Notes: generated by a model from the letters alone, not told the origin. 64,000 bases of DNA from JAJRQY01 sp965224435 (GCA_965224435.1 OZ245048.1:4216001-4280000); one strand, 5' to 3'; positions 52,627 to 61,215 are shown, numbered from the stretch's first letter. Numbers and translations: made by a program.

Positions 52627-53850
52627 ATGGCGCAACGATCAGATGGCCTCGGGCCCACATTCTCAGCCCTTCTGACCGCGACCTTTGCCAGCAATCTGGG
52701 TGATGGACTACGGCTGGCCGCCCTACCCATGCTGGCGACGACCCTGACCTCGTCGCCAGTACTGATCAGTGCCGTCACCGCCGCCCAGTTCCTGCCATGG
52801 ATCTTTTTCGCCCCGTTTGGCGGTGTCATCGTTGATCGGTCTGACCGCAGGCGACTGATCATGATCACCCAGGCGTGGCGGTCTCTGGTGATGGCAGCGC
52901 TCGCAATTGCGATCCTTACCGACGTCGTCCACATCTGGCACATCTTCGTCGTCGCTTTTGTAATCACGGTTGGTGAAATCCTGGTTGATCCATCGGTTGT
53001 GGCGATCGTGCCAACAATCGTCGAACCGGCAAACCTTGACCGGGCAAATAGTCGGATCACCATGGTTGAAACCGTTACCAACGAGTTTGTCGGGGGGCCA
53101 CTGGGGGCCGTCAGCTTTACCTTTATTCCGTGGCTTCCGTTTGTGTTCGATGCTCTCAGCTATCTGGGGTCCATCGCCCCATTCAGTCGGCTTCCGACAA
53201 CTCGCCCGACACCAGTTGTCGAGGAGACGAAACGCTCGATCCGTACGGAAATGGGTGATGGACTGCGCTGGATCAAGGGGCATCCTTTCCTTCGCCCACT
53301 CACCCTGGGCATCGCCGTTTTTCATCTCGGAACGGCCGGTGCGTTCAGTCTTCTCATCTTGTTGGTCGCCGACGTGCTCGAAGCTCCAGCCATCTTCTTT
53401 GGCTTCGTATTGAGCGCGGCCGCTGTGGGCGCGACCGTGGCAAGCCTTATTGCTGCCCGACTTGCCGATCGGTTCTCTCGCCGAGCCGTGATCACCTCGG
53501 CGGCCACCGTTACTGCGATGAGTGTCACCGCCAGCGGACTCGTGAGCAACGAGTGGCAGCTCATTGTCGCTTGGATGTTCAATGGCTTTGGTGGCGGGCT
53601 GAGCCTGTCCATCGGGCGAGGCTTCATCCAACGTCACACCCCCAACGATCTGCTCGGCCGTACCGCCATCGCATCGCGAATGATGACTCGACCCTCATTC
53701 GTCGTCGGAGCTTTGTTGGCCGGAGTCATCGCCAGTTGGACGTCGGTTCGCTGGTCATTTGTCGTCGCTGGTTCATTTCACCTGCTGGGAGCGCTGTTGC
53801 TATGGCGCTCATTTGAACACGAACCAGATAGAGACCTGCCTGTGCCTTAG
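52627..53850 (+). CDS. MFS transporter (MFS_3/EntS-like)
   Basis: 407 aa with about ten to twelve membrane helices. The N terminus FSALLTATFASNLGDGLRLAALPMLA (seen in parts: TFASNLGDGLRLAAL) and FFAPFGGVIVDRSDRRRLIM show the loop 2-3 motif GG-x-x-x-DRxxRR. LGRTAIASRM in the second half is characteristic of the MFS_3 exporter branch. GAGGAG precedes ATG. It is divergent from the GS-like gene by 36 bp and overlaps the convergent Rieske gene by 4 nt. The substrate is unknown; export rather than uptake is usual for this branch. Confidence 0.8.
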   Translation: MAQRSDGLGPTFSALLTATFASNLGDGLRLAALPMLATTLTSSPVLISAVTAAQFLPWIFFAPFGGVIVDRSDRRRLIMITQAWRSLVMAALAIAILTDVVHIWHIFVVAFVITVGEILVDPSVVAIVPTIVEPANLDRANSRITMVETVTNEFVGGPLGAVSFTFIPWLPFVFDALSYLGSIAPFSRLPTTRPTPVVEETKRSIRTEMGDGLRWIKGHPFLRPLTLGIAVFHLGTAGAFSLLILLVADVLEAPAIFFGFVLSAAAVGATVASLIAARLADRFSRRAVITSAATVTAMSVTASGLVSNEWQLIVAWMFNGFGGGLSLSIGRGFIQRHTPNDLLGRTAIASRMMTRPSFVVGALLAGVIASWTSVRWSFVVAGSFHLLGALLLWRSFEHEPDRDLPVP

Positions 53851-55151
53851 GACCAAGAAGCGGCGTCGCGTCGCTCTCGCTCCCACACCACCCAATCGTC
53901 TTGCCAGGTGCCGGGCTTGCCGAAGGCATCGATGGCTGGTGGCCCAGTGATCTTGGCCGAGTCTTCTTCGGAGAAACGAAGCGGGGCCTCTTCGCCGTTC
54001 TCCAGCGCCGCCATGCCCGTTTCGAACATGCGTCGGAATTGCACGATGGCGATGTCCAACTTGGACAGGTGCTCCTTAGTGCGATCCGCGATTAGTCCGA
54101 GCGATTCGACCGCCCACTGGTCATGCACATTGATGTCATAACCCATGCCGGTGTAGATCTCGGTGGCCTGTTGCACCGGGTCAAAGCCATAGTTGTTGGA
54201 CTTGTTGAACTTGGAGATGTAACCCGGCATTTCCAGGTCAGCCATGCGCTGGTCTCGCATGGTCTTCTTGTCGACCGCATTACCGAAGCTGGTGAAGACG
54301 GCGTACCAGTAGCTGCTGGTGTCGTTGATGGGAACGTGCCATTGGGTGATGGCCATCTCGCGACTCATGGGAATGGTGATGGCGTTGGGGAAGACACAGT
54401 TGGTGACCCGGACATGGAGCTGGTCTTCGTTCAATTCGCGCAAGGTGGTGAGGCGGATGCCGAAGTCGGTTTTGTCGGTCTTGATGATGGGTCGGGTGTA
54501 TTCGCGAAGGAGTTGGGTGATTGGCATGTCCGAGGATGCAGCCTTGTCTCGGAACTGCTTGCCGTATTGCTCGTCGGTGTCTTCATCTTGAAAGAAGCGG
54601 TGGAGGAACGAAGCGTGGCTGGGATCGATACCGACTTCCATGGCTTGCATCCAGTTGCAGTCCAGGTAGCCCTTGAAGGCAAAGGTGTGGGAGTCGGGGG
54701 CGGAGAAAGCATCGAGGGATGGGACTGGCGGTGGCTCACCTTCACCCATGTAGGCAAAGACGATGCCGTTTCGTTCGATGCATGGATAGGCCTTCTGGGA
54801 GACGTTGAGGTAGAACTTGGATCCGATTGGCTCGGCCCCCTGTTCGATGCATTGTCCGTTGGAGTCGAAAACCCAGCCGTGGAAGGTGCAAGTCAGGCCG
54901 CCGTTGTCCAAGCGACCGAAGCACAGGTCGGCGCCGCGATGAGCGCAGTAGCGATCCATGAGTCCGTATTCGCCCTTGTCGTCGCGGAAAAGGACGAGCT
55001 CTTCGCCCAGGAGGGTGACGGCAACAATGGGTCGTTCTTCGTCCAGTTCTTCGACCAGGGCGGCTGGTTGCCAATAGCTGCGAAGCAGGGCTCCACCGGG
55101 GGTTTGTGGGCCAACACGGGTGAGACGGACGTTCTGTTCTTCGGTTACCAC
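53847..55151 (-). CDS. Rieske non-heme iron oxygenase, alpha subunit (phthalate-dioxygenase type)
   Basis: 434 aa. The Rieske [2Fe-2S] motif is C-x-H-x17-C-x2-H (YCAHRG, then TCTFHGW) in the first 90 residues. The catalytic iron site contains GIDPSHASFLHRFF (Asp bridge and two His), with a later Asp region. The layout resembles phthalate 4,5-dioxygenase and demethylating Rieske oxygenases. GTG 55151 with AGGA upstream is preferred over ATG 55190, which lies inside a palindrome. No reductase or ferredoxin gene is near. Substrate open; oxidative N- or O-demethylation fits the island. Confidence 0.85.
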   Translation of the reverse strand: MVTEEQNVRLTRVGPQTPGGALLRSYWQPAALVEELDEERPIVAVTLLGEELVLFRDDKGEYGLMDRYCAHRGADLCFGRLDNGGLTCTFHGWVFDSNGQCIEQGAEPIGSKFYLNVSQKAYPCIERNGIVFAYMGEGEPPPVPSLDAFSAPDSHTFAFKGYLDCNWMQAMEVGIDPSHASFLHRFFQDEDTDEQYGKQFRDKAASSDMPITQLLREYTRPIIKTDKTDFGIRLTTLRELNEDQLHVRVTNCVFPNAITIPMSREMAITQWHVPINDTSSYWYAVFTSFGNAVDKKTMRDQRMADLEMPGYISKFNKSNNYGFDPVQQATEIYTGMGYDINVHDQWAVESLGLIADRTKEHLSKLDIAIVQFRRMFETGMAALENGEEAPLRFSEEDSAKITGPPAIDAFGKPGTWQDDWVVWERERRDAASWS

Positions 55152-55172
55152 GGCATTTCCTGTTCTTCGGTT

Positions 55173-55203
55173 TGCCCGCATCGTGGGCATACGTCTGTAT
55201 AAT
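55173..55203. promoter_or_regulatory. Palindrome and -10 element between Rieske and IclR genes
   Basis: TGCCCGCATCGTGGGCA (55173-55189) has 5-bp arms and a 7-bp centre, the same architecture as the other island operators but different arm sequence. TATAAT (55198-55203) follows, a consensus -10 for the plus-strand IclR gene that starts at 55264. It is a candidate autoregulatory site of that IclR protein. Confidence 0.5.
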
Positions 55204-55263
55204 GAAACTCTAGTTGGCGAGGACTGCTGGCGCCAGCAGCAGGGCCAGAGAGAGGAACCAGCG

Positions 55264-55938
55264 ATGCAAACGCCGGTTCAAGCGGTTGAGCGAGCATTCA
55301 GAATCCTCGAGTGTTTTGCGTCCAGCTCGACCCCGCTCACCATTGACGACGTCGCTCAGCTGGCCCGCCTTCCTCGGGCCACGGCGTATCGACTGATTCA
55401 CACCCTGGAATCGGACGGCTATCTGCTTCAGGACGAGAAATCCTTCCGACTGGGGAAGCGGGTCCTTGGATTGGGTTTCGCTCGTCTCAGCCGCCAGGGT
55501 TTCGCTCGCTCGGCCAAGGTGGTGCTGGATCAACTTGCAGTTGAGACTGGCCAAACTGTTGTGCTGGCCGAGCCATTCAGCAAGACGAAGATTTCCATCG
55601 TTGCGGTGGCCAGGTCCAGCGGCACCTTGTCGGTAGTGGTCGAGGTCGGACAGCAAGTTGGCACCAACGAGACAGTGCTCGCCAAGGCCGTTGAGTCGAC
55701 ATCAGGTGATCTCACGATTCGTGTCGGCAAGCAGATTCATGTTGGCAAGCGGATTCATGTGGGGAAGCATGGGGCCGAGGGTGCAGTGCAAGCTGTCACC
55801 GTTCCCGTGCTTAGCCAAGATGGTCAATCGATCGCCAGCCTGGCCATCGTCATGCCAGCCGGACGAATGGGCGATACGGAACTAGTCGAAGCATTCGGCG
55901 ACACGCTCCAGCGAGCCGCCAGCCAGTTGGGCTATTGA
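55264..55938 (+). CDS. IclR-family transcription regulator
   Basis: 224 aa. The winged HTH (VQAVERAFRILECFASS, TIDDVAQLARLPRATAYRLIHTLE) is followed by an effector domain, which is shorter than in the other IclR of this window. In the effector domain about residues 154-168 hold a repeated VGK-x-IH motif encoded by an 18-bp duplication, in the place where IclR proteins have a surface loop between strands. GAGAGAGG precedes ATG 55264. It is divergent from the Rieske oxygenase and probably controls it. Confidence 0.85.
   Translation: MQTPVQAVERAFRILECFASSSTPLTIDDVAQLARLPRATAYRLIHTLESDGYLLQDEKSFRLGKRVLGLGFARLSRQGFARSAKVVLDQLAVETGQTVVLAEPFSKTKISIVAVARSSGTLSVVVEVGQQVGTNETVLAKAVESTSGDLTIRVGKQIHVGKRIHVGKHGAEGAVQAVTVPVLSQDGQSIASLAIVMPAGRMGDTELVEAFGDTLQRAASQLGY
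55723..55770 (+). repeat. 18-bp in-frame duplication within the IclR gene
   Basis: GTCGGCAAGCAGATTCAT (55723-55740) and GTTGGCAAGCGGATTCAT (55741-55758) differ at two positions; a partial third copy GTGGGGAAGCAT follows at 55759. They encode VGKQIH-VGKRIH-VGKH, extending a loop of the effector domain without breaking the frame. Confidence 0.85.
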
Positions 55939-56017
55939 GCGGACACCCGTGCCGGGTTCAGACTCTGGGCTCTGGGGGTAGTCCCATCGGTCCGCGACTT
56001 CCCAAGCCTGCTGAGTT

Positions 56018-56344
56018 TCAGTCGCACCCTGTCGCAACGTCGAGAGCCCGACAAATCTCCATCATCCGCGATCCACTGAGTAGCCCGATCCTCTCCACCA
56101 ACACTGCGACCGACACCGATTCGACCGAATCCAGGTTCACGGCGCTTCGTCGTGGAATCGGATCTTCGCCTATTTCAAGCAAGACCTCGCTGGGCAGGCC
56201 TCGAATCGTCGTGGTGCAAGGTGCGATCAGGGCTCGTCTCAACAGGGGGATCGCTGCGTCTCGCGACAGGATCACCACCGGCCGTCTTCCAATGTCGGGT
56301 GGCTCACACCACCAGATCTCTCCCCGTCGCGGTCGTTCAATCAT
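56018..56344 (-). CDS. MazF/PemK-type toxin endoribonuclease
   Basis: 108-aa protein. The N-terminal RRGEIWWCEPPDIGRRPVVILSRD is the PemK/MazF beta-barrel start with the conserved GEIWW and RPVVIL. ALIAPCTTTIRGLPSEV has the T/S region of the RNA-binding cleft, and NLDSVESV is the usual dimer/active segment. It would cleave mRNA unless bound by its antitoxin. The start overlaps the antitoxin stop by 4 nt (ATGA). Confidence 0.88.
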   Translation of the reverse strand: MIERPRRGEIWWCEPPDIGRRPVVILSRDAAIPLLRRALIAPCTTTIRGLPSEVLLEIGEDPIPRRSAVNLDSVESVSVAVLVERIGLLSGSRMMEICRALDVATGCD

Positions 56345-56580
56345 GTCGCCGCAGCAGCGTCTCGGAAGGACTCCAAGTCACCCCACTCATCGGGCTCATG
56401 CATTGGAAGCTTGCTGTACCCGGTTTTGTAAGCCTCATCAATCTCTGCGGCTCGATACTGGGAAAGCAAGGCCAGAAGGGCGCTGTCGATCAGCTCTGCA
56501 TCAGTCGTGCCGGAGTGGGCTTTCCGCGCGCCGTCGAGCAGCTCTCGGTCAACCGTCGTACTGATGCGAGTCCGGGCCAT
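56341..56580 (-). CDS. Antitoxin of a MazEF-like pair
   Basis: 79-aa protein. MARTRISTTVDRELLDGARK is a ribbon-helix-helix DNA-binding start. The acidic C-terminal half (AAEIDEAYKTGY, HEPDEWGDLESF) is the flexible toxin-neutralising part, with the YxxxP/DEWGD features of many RHH antitoxins. ATG 56580 lies in a perfect inverted repeat, the likely autoregulatory operator. It is followed directly by the toxin gene. Confidence 0.88.
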   Translation of the reverse strand: MARTRISTTVDRELLDGARKAHSGTTDAELIDSALLALLSQYRAAEIDEAYKTGYSKLPMHEPDEWGDLESFRDAAAAT

Positions 56581-56607
56581 GCCACAAGTATGGCATATTT
56601 GTGGCAT
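56579..56607. promoter_or_regulatory. Inverted repeat at the antitoxin start
   Basis: ATGCCACAA (56579-56587) and TTGTGGCAT (56599-56607) form a perfect 9-bp inverted repeat with an 11-bp centre containing TATGGCATA. It covers the antitoxin start codon and is a typical RHH antitoxin operator. Confidence 0.7.
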
Positions 56608-56696
56608 GCCTACAAGCAGTGGGGGCCAAACAAGACCCAGAACGAACGCGAGGCCCGGCCCAACACAGGTCAGCCCGGCTGACGTAGGCTTTCGGA

Positions 56697-57189
56697 GTGG
56701 ACTCTCAAACCCTGCTTGGCCAAATCGAGCCAGCGCCGGTGGCAGAGTTCTGGCGAAGGTTCCTGACCGACTCCGGTAGACCTCAATACTGTTCAGCCCG
56801 AGGCGTGGGCATTCGGTGACTCCGTTGAAGTGGCCAACGAGCTTCTTGCTCTCGTCCTGAATGGAAGAAAGCGAGCGACTGCCAGCTCGGTCGCTGAGTA
56901 CCAAGCCGACGAGGAGTCGCTGCCCCAGGTTGGCGACCTCCAGATTGTCGTCGACGGGTCCGGACATCCACGGGTCGTTATCGAAAGCACCGATATTCGA
57001 ATCGGCCCACTGTCTTCTGTTAGCGACGAGTTCGCCTACGACGAGGGGGAAGGTGACCGGTCACGGGAGTATTGCCTAAAGGTCCACACCAACTGCTTCC
57101 AACGCTCTCTTCCAGTCATCGGGGTCGACTTCACGCCCGACATGCAGACAGTCTTTGAACGCTTCGTCGTCGTCTACCAAGAAGCCTGA
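56697..57189 (+). pseudogene. ASCH-domain gene with internal frameshift
   Basis: From GTG 56697 the frame reads MDSQTLLGQIE, then AEFWRRFLTDSGR, the usual N terminus of ASCH-domain proteins, and then runs to a stop at about 56818-56820. The matching continuation AWAFGDSVEVANELLALVLNG, then RATASSVAEYQ and FAYDEGEGDRS to the C terminus, is in the +1 frame, open to 57189. The switch lies at about 56770-56795. The body alone could start at GTG 56830 (119 aa) but would lack the first strand. ASCH domains bind RNA; the function here is unknown. A sequencing error is an alternative. Confidence 0.7.
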
Positions 57190-57204
57190 GTGATCCTTGG
57201 TGAG

Positions 57205-57867
57205 CTAGAGCCCACTGGCATCCAGCTCGTTCAACGCTAGCGAAATCGAGGCAGCTGCTTCAGTGGCTGGAGTAAGCATCTCAGCCACGAGGTGTTTCAT
57301 AGTGAAGCCCGGCTGACCGGTCACGACCGACAGTGCACCGACGAGACCTCCATCAGCCGACACAATCGGTACACCAATGGATCGCAGCTGGGGATCAAAC
57401 TCGCCTTCAACCTGCTGGTACCCGGCAATGTCACCAGCCAGAAGCACTCGCCCCAGCGACGTCACGGCCGCAGGCAAGCGAGAGCCAACCGTGGTCGATA
57501 CCGAGAGCGGCCCGACAGCCGAAGCGGCGGCAATAACAATCACCTCGTCTCCATCCAAAACCCCTACCGCACTATGCAAGCTCGTAGCCATGGTCAGGTC
57601 ATCCAGCACCCCTTGGGCCACCGACCCAAGCGGATCCGTTCGCAAGTACCCATCACCAAGTTTCAGAACATGCGGAGTCAGCTGGAACGATCCGCCATCC
57701 ACAACCAGATACCCCAACCCGACCAGTGTGTGCAGAAGCCGGTGCGCGGTCCCCCGACTCAGGTCAGCGGCAACGGCAACGTCAGCCACACTCAGCTGTC
57801 GTTCTTCGGTATCGAAACATGCGAGCACATCGAGGGATCTCATGACTGAGGCAACAGGCTTACTCAT
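57205..57867 (-). CDS. IclR-family transcription regulator
   Basis: 220 aa. HTH segment KPVASVMRSLDVLACFDTEERQLSVADVAVAADLSRGTAHRLLHTL (parts: SVMRSLDVLACF, LSRGTAHRLLHTL), then an effector domain ending near residue 215. ATG 57867 overlaps the GlxA-type gene by 4 nt, so two regulators are translated from one message. The longer frame to 58059 would run far into that gene. The ligand is unknown. Third IclR protein in the window. Confidence 0.85.
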   Translation of the reverse strand: MSKPVASVMRSLDVLACFDTEERQLSVADVAVAADLSRGTAHRLLHTLVGLGYLVVDGGSFQLTPHVLKLGDGYLRTDPLGSVAQGVLDDLTMATSLHSAVGVLDGDEVIVIAAASAVGPLSVSTTVGSRLPAAVTSLGRVLLAGDIAGYQQVEGEFDPQLRSIGVPIVSADGGLVGALSVVTGQPGFTMKHLVAEMLTPATEAAASISLALNELDASGL

Positions 57868-58892
57868 CTGACTCTTTCCGACTCTGGGACCTGAAATGCA
57901 TTCCGGTAGGCCATTGGTGTCGTTGAAAGCTCTGACCGAAAGTGTCGGCGCAGGGAGGGGGCTGAGCCCAGGCCTGATCGGGCCGCGACCACATCTACCG
58001 ATAGCACCGTTGTCTCCAACAACAACCGGGCCCGTAGAAGTCGTTGGGAGTTCAGCCACTTACCCGGGCTCACACCCAACTCCTCAGCGAAGGCTCGTTC
58101 TAGTGATCGTCGGCTCATGCCTACCTGGCCAGCTAGATCACCGACCGTTCGAAGGGACCCGAGATTCTCTATTGCATGCTCCAAGATGACAGCCAACGAC
58201 CGATCCATTCCCGGCTCGGACTCACCGTATTGCCCCCGATTCATTCCGACTTCCGGTGGAACGAACTGCGTCTGGCTACCTTGACGGTGGGGCGGGGTCA
58301 CCATGGAGCGGGCAATCTTGGTTGCCACCTTCGCCCCATGGGATTGACGAACCAGATGGAGGCAACAATCCAAGGCAGCCGCGCTCCCCGCCGAGGTCAC
58401 GACGTCACCATGGTCAACATACAGCGCGTCATTTTTGTAAGAGACCGCGGGGAATCGGGCAGAGAATCGTTCCCGATGAGCCCAGTGAGTCACCGCTTCT
58501 CGCCCATCCAAGAGACCAGCTTCGGCCACAGCAAAGGCACCAAGACAAAGGCCAACCACAATTGCGCCCCGATCACCAGCGTCTCGGAGACACTGAAGGA
58601 TCTCGCTGCAACCCGACTGTTCTATCGCCGGCCAGGTTGGGACGATCACGAGACCAGCCTCTCGGACCGCTTCCAGCGGCTGCAAACCGCCAAGCAGAAT
58701 CCCCGCAGTCGATTGGGTTGCCCGGCTCGGCTCTGGCGAAGCGACAATCAGCTGAAACGGTGGCTGTGTCGAACTCTCGTCTTGGTTATCAACTGCTCGT
58801 CCTTCGCGCCCTGCGCCCCAAACACCAATAGGGGTAGCAACCTCGAACAGGCTTGCTTCCGGTGGAACAAGGACGGCGATGACTTGGCGCAT
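57864..58892 (-). CDS. GlxA-type regulator (DJ-1/PfpI domain plus AraC HTH)
   Basis: 342 aa. The N-terminal DJ-1/PfpI-like domain (IAVLVPPEASLFEVATPIGVW, residues 4-24, in parts; GLCLGAFAVAEAGLLDG carries the nucleophile-elbow Cys position) is followed by two AraC HTH motifs at about 240-335 (LAGQVGMSRRSLERAFAEELG; SGLGSAPSLRRHF). GbdR and CdhR, the Pseudomonas activators of glycine betaine and carnitine catabolism, have this architecture, so a link to the island 6 kb away is attractive but inferred. ATG 58892 was chosen over an upstream start at 58913. Confidence 0.85.
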   Translation of the reverse strand: MRQVIAVLVPPEASLFEVATPIGVWGAGREGRAVDNQDESSTQPPFQLIVASPEPSRATQSTAGILLGGLQPLEAVREAGLVIVPTWPAIEQSGCSEILQCLRDAGDRGAIVVGLCLGAFAVAEAGLLDGREAVTHWAHRERFSARFPAVSYKNDALYVDHGDVVTSAGSAAALDCCLHLVRQSHGAKVATKIARSMVTPPHRQGSQTQFVPPEVGMNRGQYGESEPGMDRSLAVILEHAIENLGSLRTVGDLAGQVGMSRRSLERAFAEELGVSPGKWLNSQRLLRARLLLETTVLSVDVVAARSGLGSAPSLRRHFRSELSTTPMAYRNAFQVPESERVR

Positions 58893-58934
58893 TCTGATCG
58901 AACATAGTCGCATGCGACACTGGCAGGAAAGCCA

Positions 58935-59588
58935 GTGCCCATTAATACTGCCACTATGAACAACTCGACCTCAGCAAACATGACCCAGAGTCCCAAGACT
59001 CTCCGCCAGATGGCCGGTGCACCGACCACTCCCCCACCCCTGGACCAGTGTGCGCTCATCATCATCGATGCCCAGCAGGAATATCTGGACGGCCAAATCG
59101 TGCTTCCCCACATCGATCAAGCATTAGGCAAGATCGAGGAGCTCCTGGCTGCAGCCCGATCACTTGGCCGACCAGTCATCCATATTGCCCACATCGGTGC
59201 CAGCCGTGGCTTGTTCGATCCGGACGGTGGCGGGCGAATCATCGAACAGGTTGAACCCAACGATGGGGAAGTCGTCGTTACCAAGACCTTGCCAAACTCC
59301 TTTGCCAACACCACCTTGCGAGACGAGGTAGCCAAGCTCGATGACCCTCACCTCATCTTGTGTGGATTCATGACCCACATGTGCATCAGCTCCAGCGCCC
59401 GCGCTGCCCTCGACCTCGGCCTGAGCACAACCGTGATTAGTGACGCATCAGGCACCCGCTCACTACCGGCAGCCGATGGCGGCACCGAAGCACTCTCTCA
59501 CCAGGCGCTTCACCAAGCCTCGCTGGCTGCCCTCGCCGACCGCTTCAGCTTTGTGGCAACAACGGCTCAGGTAGTTCCAGGATCCTGA
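58935..59588 (+). CDS. Isochorismatase-family cysteine hydrolase
   Basis: 217 aa. The catalytic triad is visible: Asp in IIIDAQQEYL (about 46), Lys in TKTLPNSF (about 118) and nucleophile Cys in GFMTHMCISSSA (about 150). The family hydrolyses amides, including nicotinamide, ureidoacrylate and N-carbamoylsarcosine; the last would suit the island but is speculation. GTG 58935 with AGGAA is favoured; ATG 58956 is possible. It is divergent from the GlxA-type regulator, a usual sign of regulation, and its 3' end overlaps the PEP-domain gene by 44 nt. Confidence 0.82.
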   Translation: MPINTATMNNSTSANMTQSPKTLRQMAGAPTTPPPLDQCALIIIDAQQEYLDGQIVLPHIDQALGKIEELLAAARSLGRPVIHIAHIGASRGLFDPDGGGRIIEQVEPNDGEVVVTKTLPNSFANTTLRDEVAKLDDPHLILCGFMTHMCISSSARAALDLGLSTTVISDASGTRSLPAADGGTEALSHQALHQASLAALADRFSFVATTAQVVPGS

Positions 59589-61215
59589 CCGTGCCTGCCT
59601 GACCATCAACCTCAATCAAGGCTCCATCAGGAATGGTCGACGCCGCCAAGGCAATGCCAACCACACAAGGAATGCCGAGCTCGCGCGACACGATCATCGA
59701 GTGACTTAGCGCAGCCCCAACCTCAACCACAACCGCTTCAGCCGACAAAAACAATGGCGTCCAGGACGGATCGGTAAGAGGGGCAACCAGGATGTCTCCC
59801 GGTTGCATGGCCGACGGGTCACTGGGGTCGGTCAAGACCCTGGCCCGACCCTGGGCTAAACCGGGTGAGCCTGCAGCGCCAACGAGGACCTGGCCAACTT
59901 CAACCGTGCCACGATCGGCAGAGCGAGACACCCACTCTGACACCGCTGGCTGCACCCCAGAGAAAGCGAACGGCGGCTCGTGATCACACAAGGTCTGGTA
60001 CAGCTGCCGACGGGACTCGATCTGTTCCACCATCGAAACCGGATCCACCAAATACTGCTCAAATTCCACCCGGGTCAGCAACATCGGACCAACAGTGTCC
60101 TGCGCTCCCCCGTTCTCAGCCGCTCGGCGGAACAGTTCAAGAACCGCGTGACGGGCAGGCTGAACGGCGCGGATGACCTCATCCTTCGAGGCTTCGCGAG
60201 CCCGCGACCACAAGACCGTATTGGCAATGGCTGCATCCAGGCGCCTCCTCTGCCAACCCATTCGAGCGTGGGCATCAGCCACAGCGGCTTCACGTTTGAG
60301 CCGGGCTTGTTGTTGCTGGACCTTCGGCGAGCGAGCCTGGTCCGCACCTCGCAGCAGATCAATGGCCGCTAGAGCAATCTCCGGATAGGCGGCCCAGTCC
60401 TTGCCAGCGACACTGAACTCGTTCGGACCACGATGGCCGTACTCCTTCAAGAAATCAGCAAACTCCTGGTCGAACTCGGTTTCCGGTGTTTCATTGGCCA
60501 GGCGCCACATCTCTTGTGCGGGACCAGCAGATCGAACCTCGCCGATTCCCGTGGTCAACACCAGAGCCAGGTTCGGGTCACCAAATCTGGCCTGACAAAG
60601 ATCAGTGAGTTGACCAGACGCAATCATGGCCTTGGTCGAAATGGTCACATGGGATCGAATGAAGTAGGCCCAGTTGTCGACCATGGCCTGTTTCACGTAA
60701 GACCAGAGCTGGTCAGTCGGGGCATCGAGTCCGGGTCCAGCCGCGATCTGCGCATCAGCCCGTTGCTTCATCTCAACCAGCAAGGGAACGTCCTTTGCCA
60801 GCATGGTGGCCAGCGCGCTACGAACAAGACGGGCCGTTGCGGCCAGGTTGCGGTCACCGGGTCGAGGAACATAGGGCGGCACGTCGCTCTCGCCCAGGAA
60901 CTGCTGATCAATGAGATCAACGGCAACACCAGGTGTTCGTACACCTAGCAGGCGCATGATGCTGGCGTTGAAATAGGCATAACCACCGAAGACCCCAATA
61001 AAGGTCATGTCCTCACCCGGATCAAAGTCCGATTCGGTTACGAAACCGATCTGTTGCGCCCCCTCCCTCCAGCCGAGCTCGCTGGGAGGACCAGCCAGAT
61101 CCCATTCCAGTGGCAACACGACGTCGGGATAGACCTCGCCGATATTGCCGCGGGTATAGACGGGCCAGCGACCGCTTGGCTCATTGTCCGCCGGCCATGT
61201 CCGCTCGTTGCTCAT
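59545..61215 (-). CDS. PEP-utilising-enzyme mobile-domain protein without ATP-grasp
   Basis: 556 aa. Only the C-terminal 90 residues are clear: the swivelling phosphohistidine domain of PEP synthase/PPDK (PGDILVAPLTDPSWTPLF, then GAALSHSMIVSRELGIPCVVG with the phospho-His). The other about 460 residues, mostly helical (NERTWPADNEPSGRWPVY at the start), resemble the middle region of rifampicin-phosphotransferase-like proteins, but no ATP-grasp motif is seen. It may need an ATP-grasp partner encoded elsewhere, or do another reaction. GGGGGA precedes ATG 61215. Confidence 0.75.
   Translation of the reverse strand: MSNERTWPADNEPSGRWPVYTRGNIGEVYPDVVLPLEWDLAGPPSELGWREGAQQIGFVTESDFDPGEDMTFIGVFGGYAYFNASIMRLLGVRTPGVAVDLIDQQFLGESDVPPYVPRPGDRNLAATARLVRSALATMLAKDVPLLVEMKQRADAQIAAGPGLDAPTDQLWSYVKQAMVDNWAYFIRSHVTISTKAMIASGQLTDLCQARFGDPNLALVLTTGIGEVRSAGPAQEMWRLANETPETEFDQEFADFLKEYGHRGPNEFSVAGKDWAAYPEIALAAIDLLRGADQARSPKVQQQQARLKREAAVADAHARMGWQRRRLDAAIANTVLWSRAREASKDEVIRAVQPARHAVLELFRRAAENGGAQDTVGPMLLTRVEFEQYLVDPVSMVEQIESRRQLYQTLCDHEPPFAFSGVQPAVSEWVSRSADRGTVEVGQVLVGAAGSPGLAQGRARVLTDPSDPSAMQPGDILVAPLTDPSWTPLFLSAEAVVVEVGAALSHSMIVSRELGIPCVVGIALAASTIPDGALIEVDGQAGTVRILELPEPLLPQS

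Noticed and set aside
54123..55202. 359-codon plus-strand open frame opposite the Rieske gene
   Set aside because: It is antisense to a gene with intact Rieske and iron-site motifs; its translation is Gly/Val-rich with no domain, as expected for a high-GC shadow frame.
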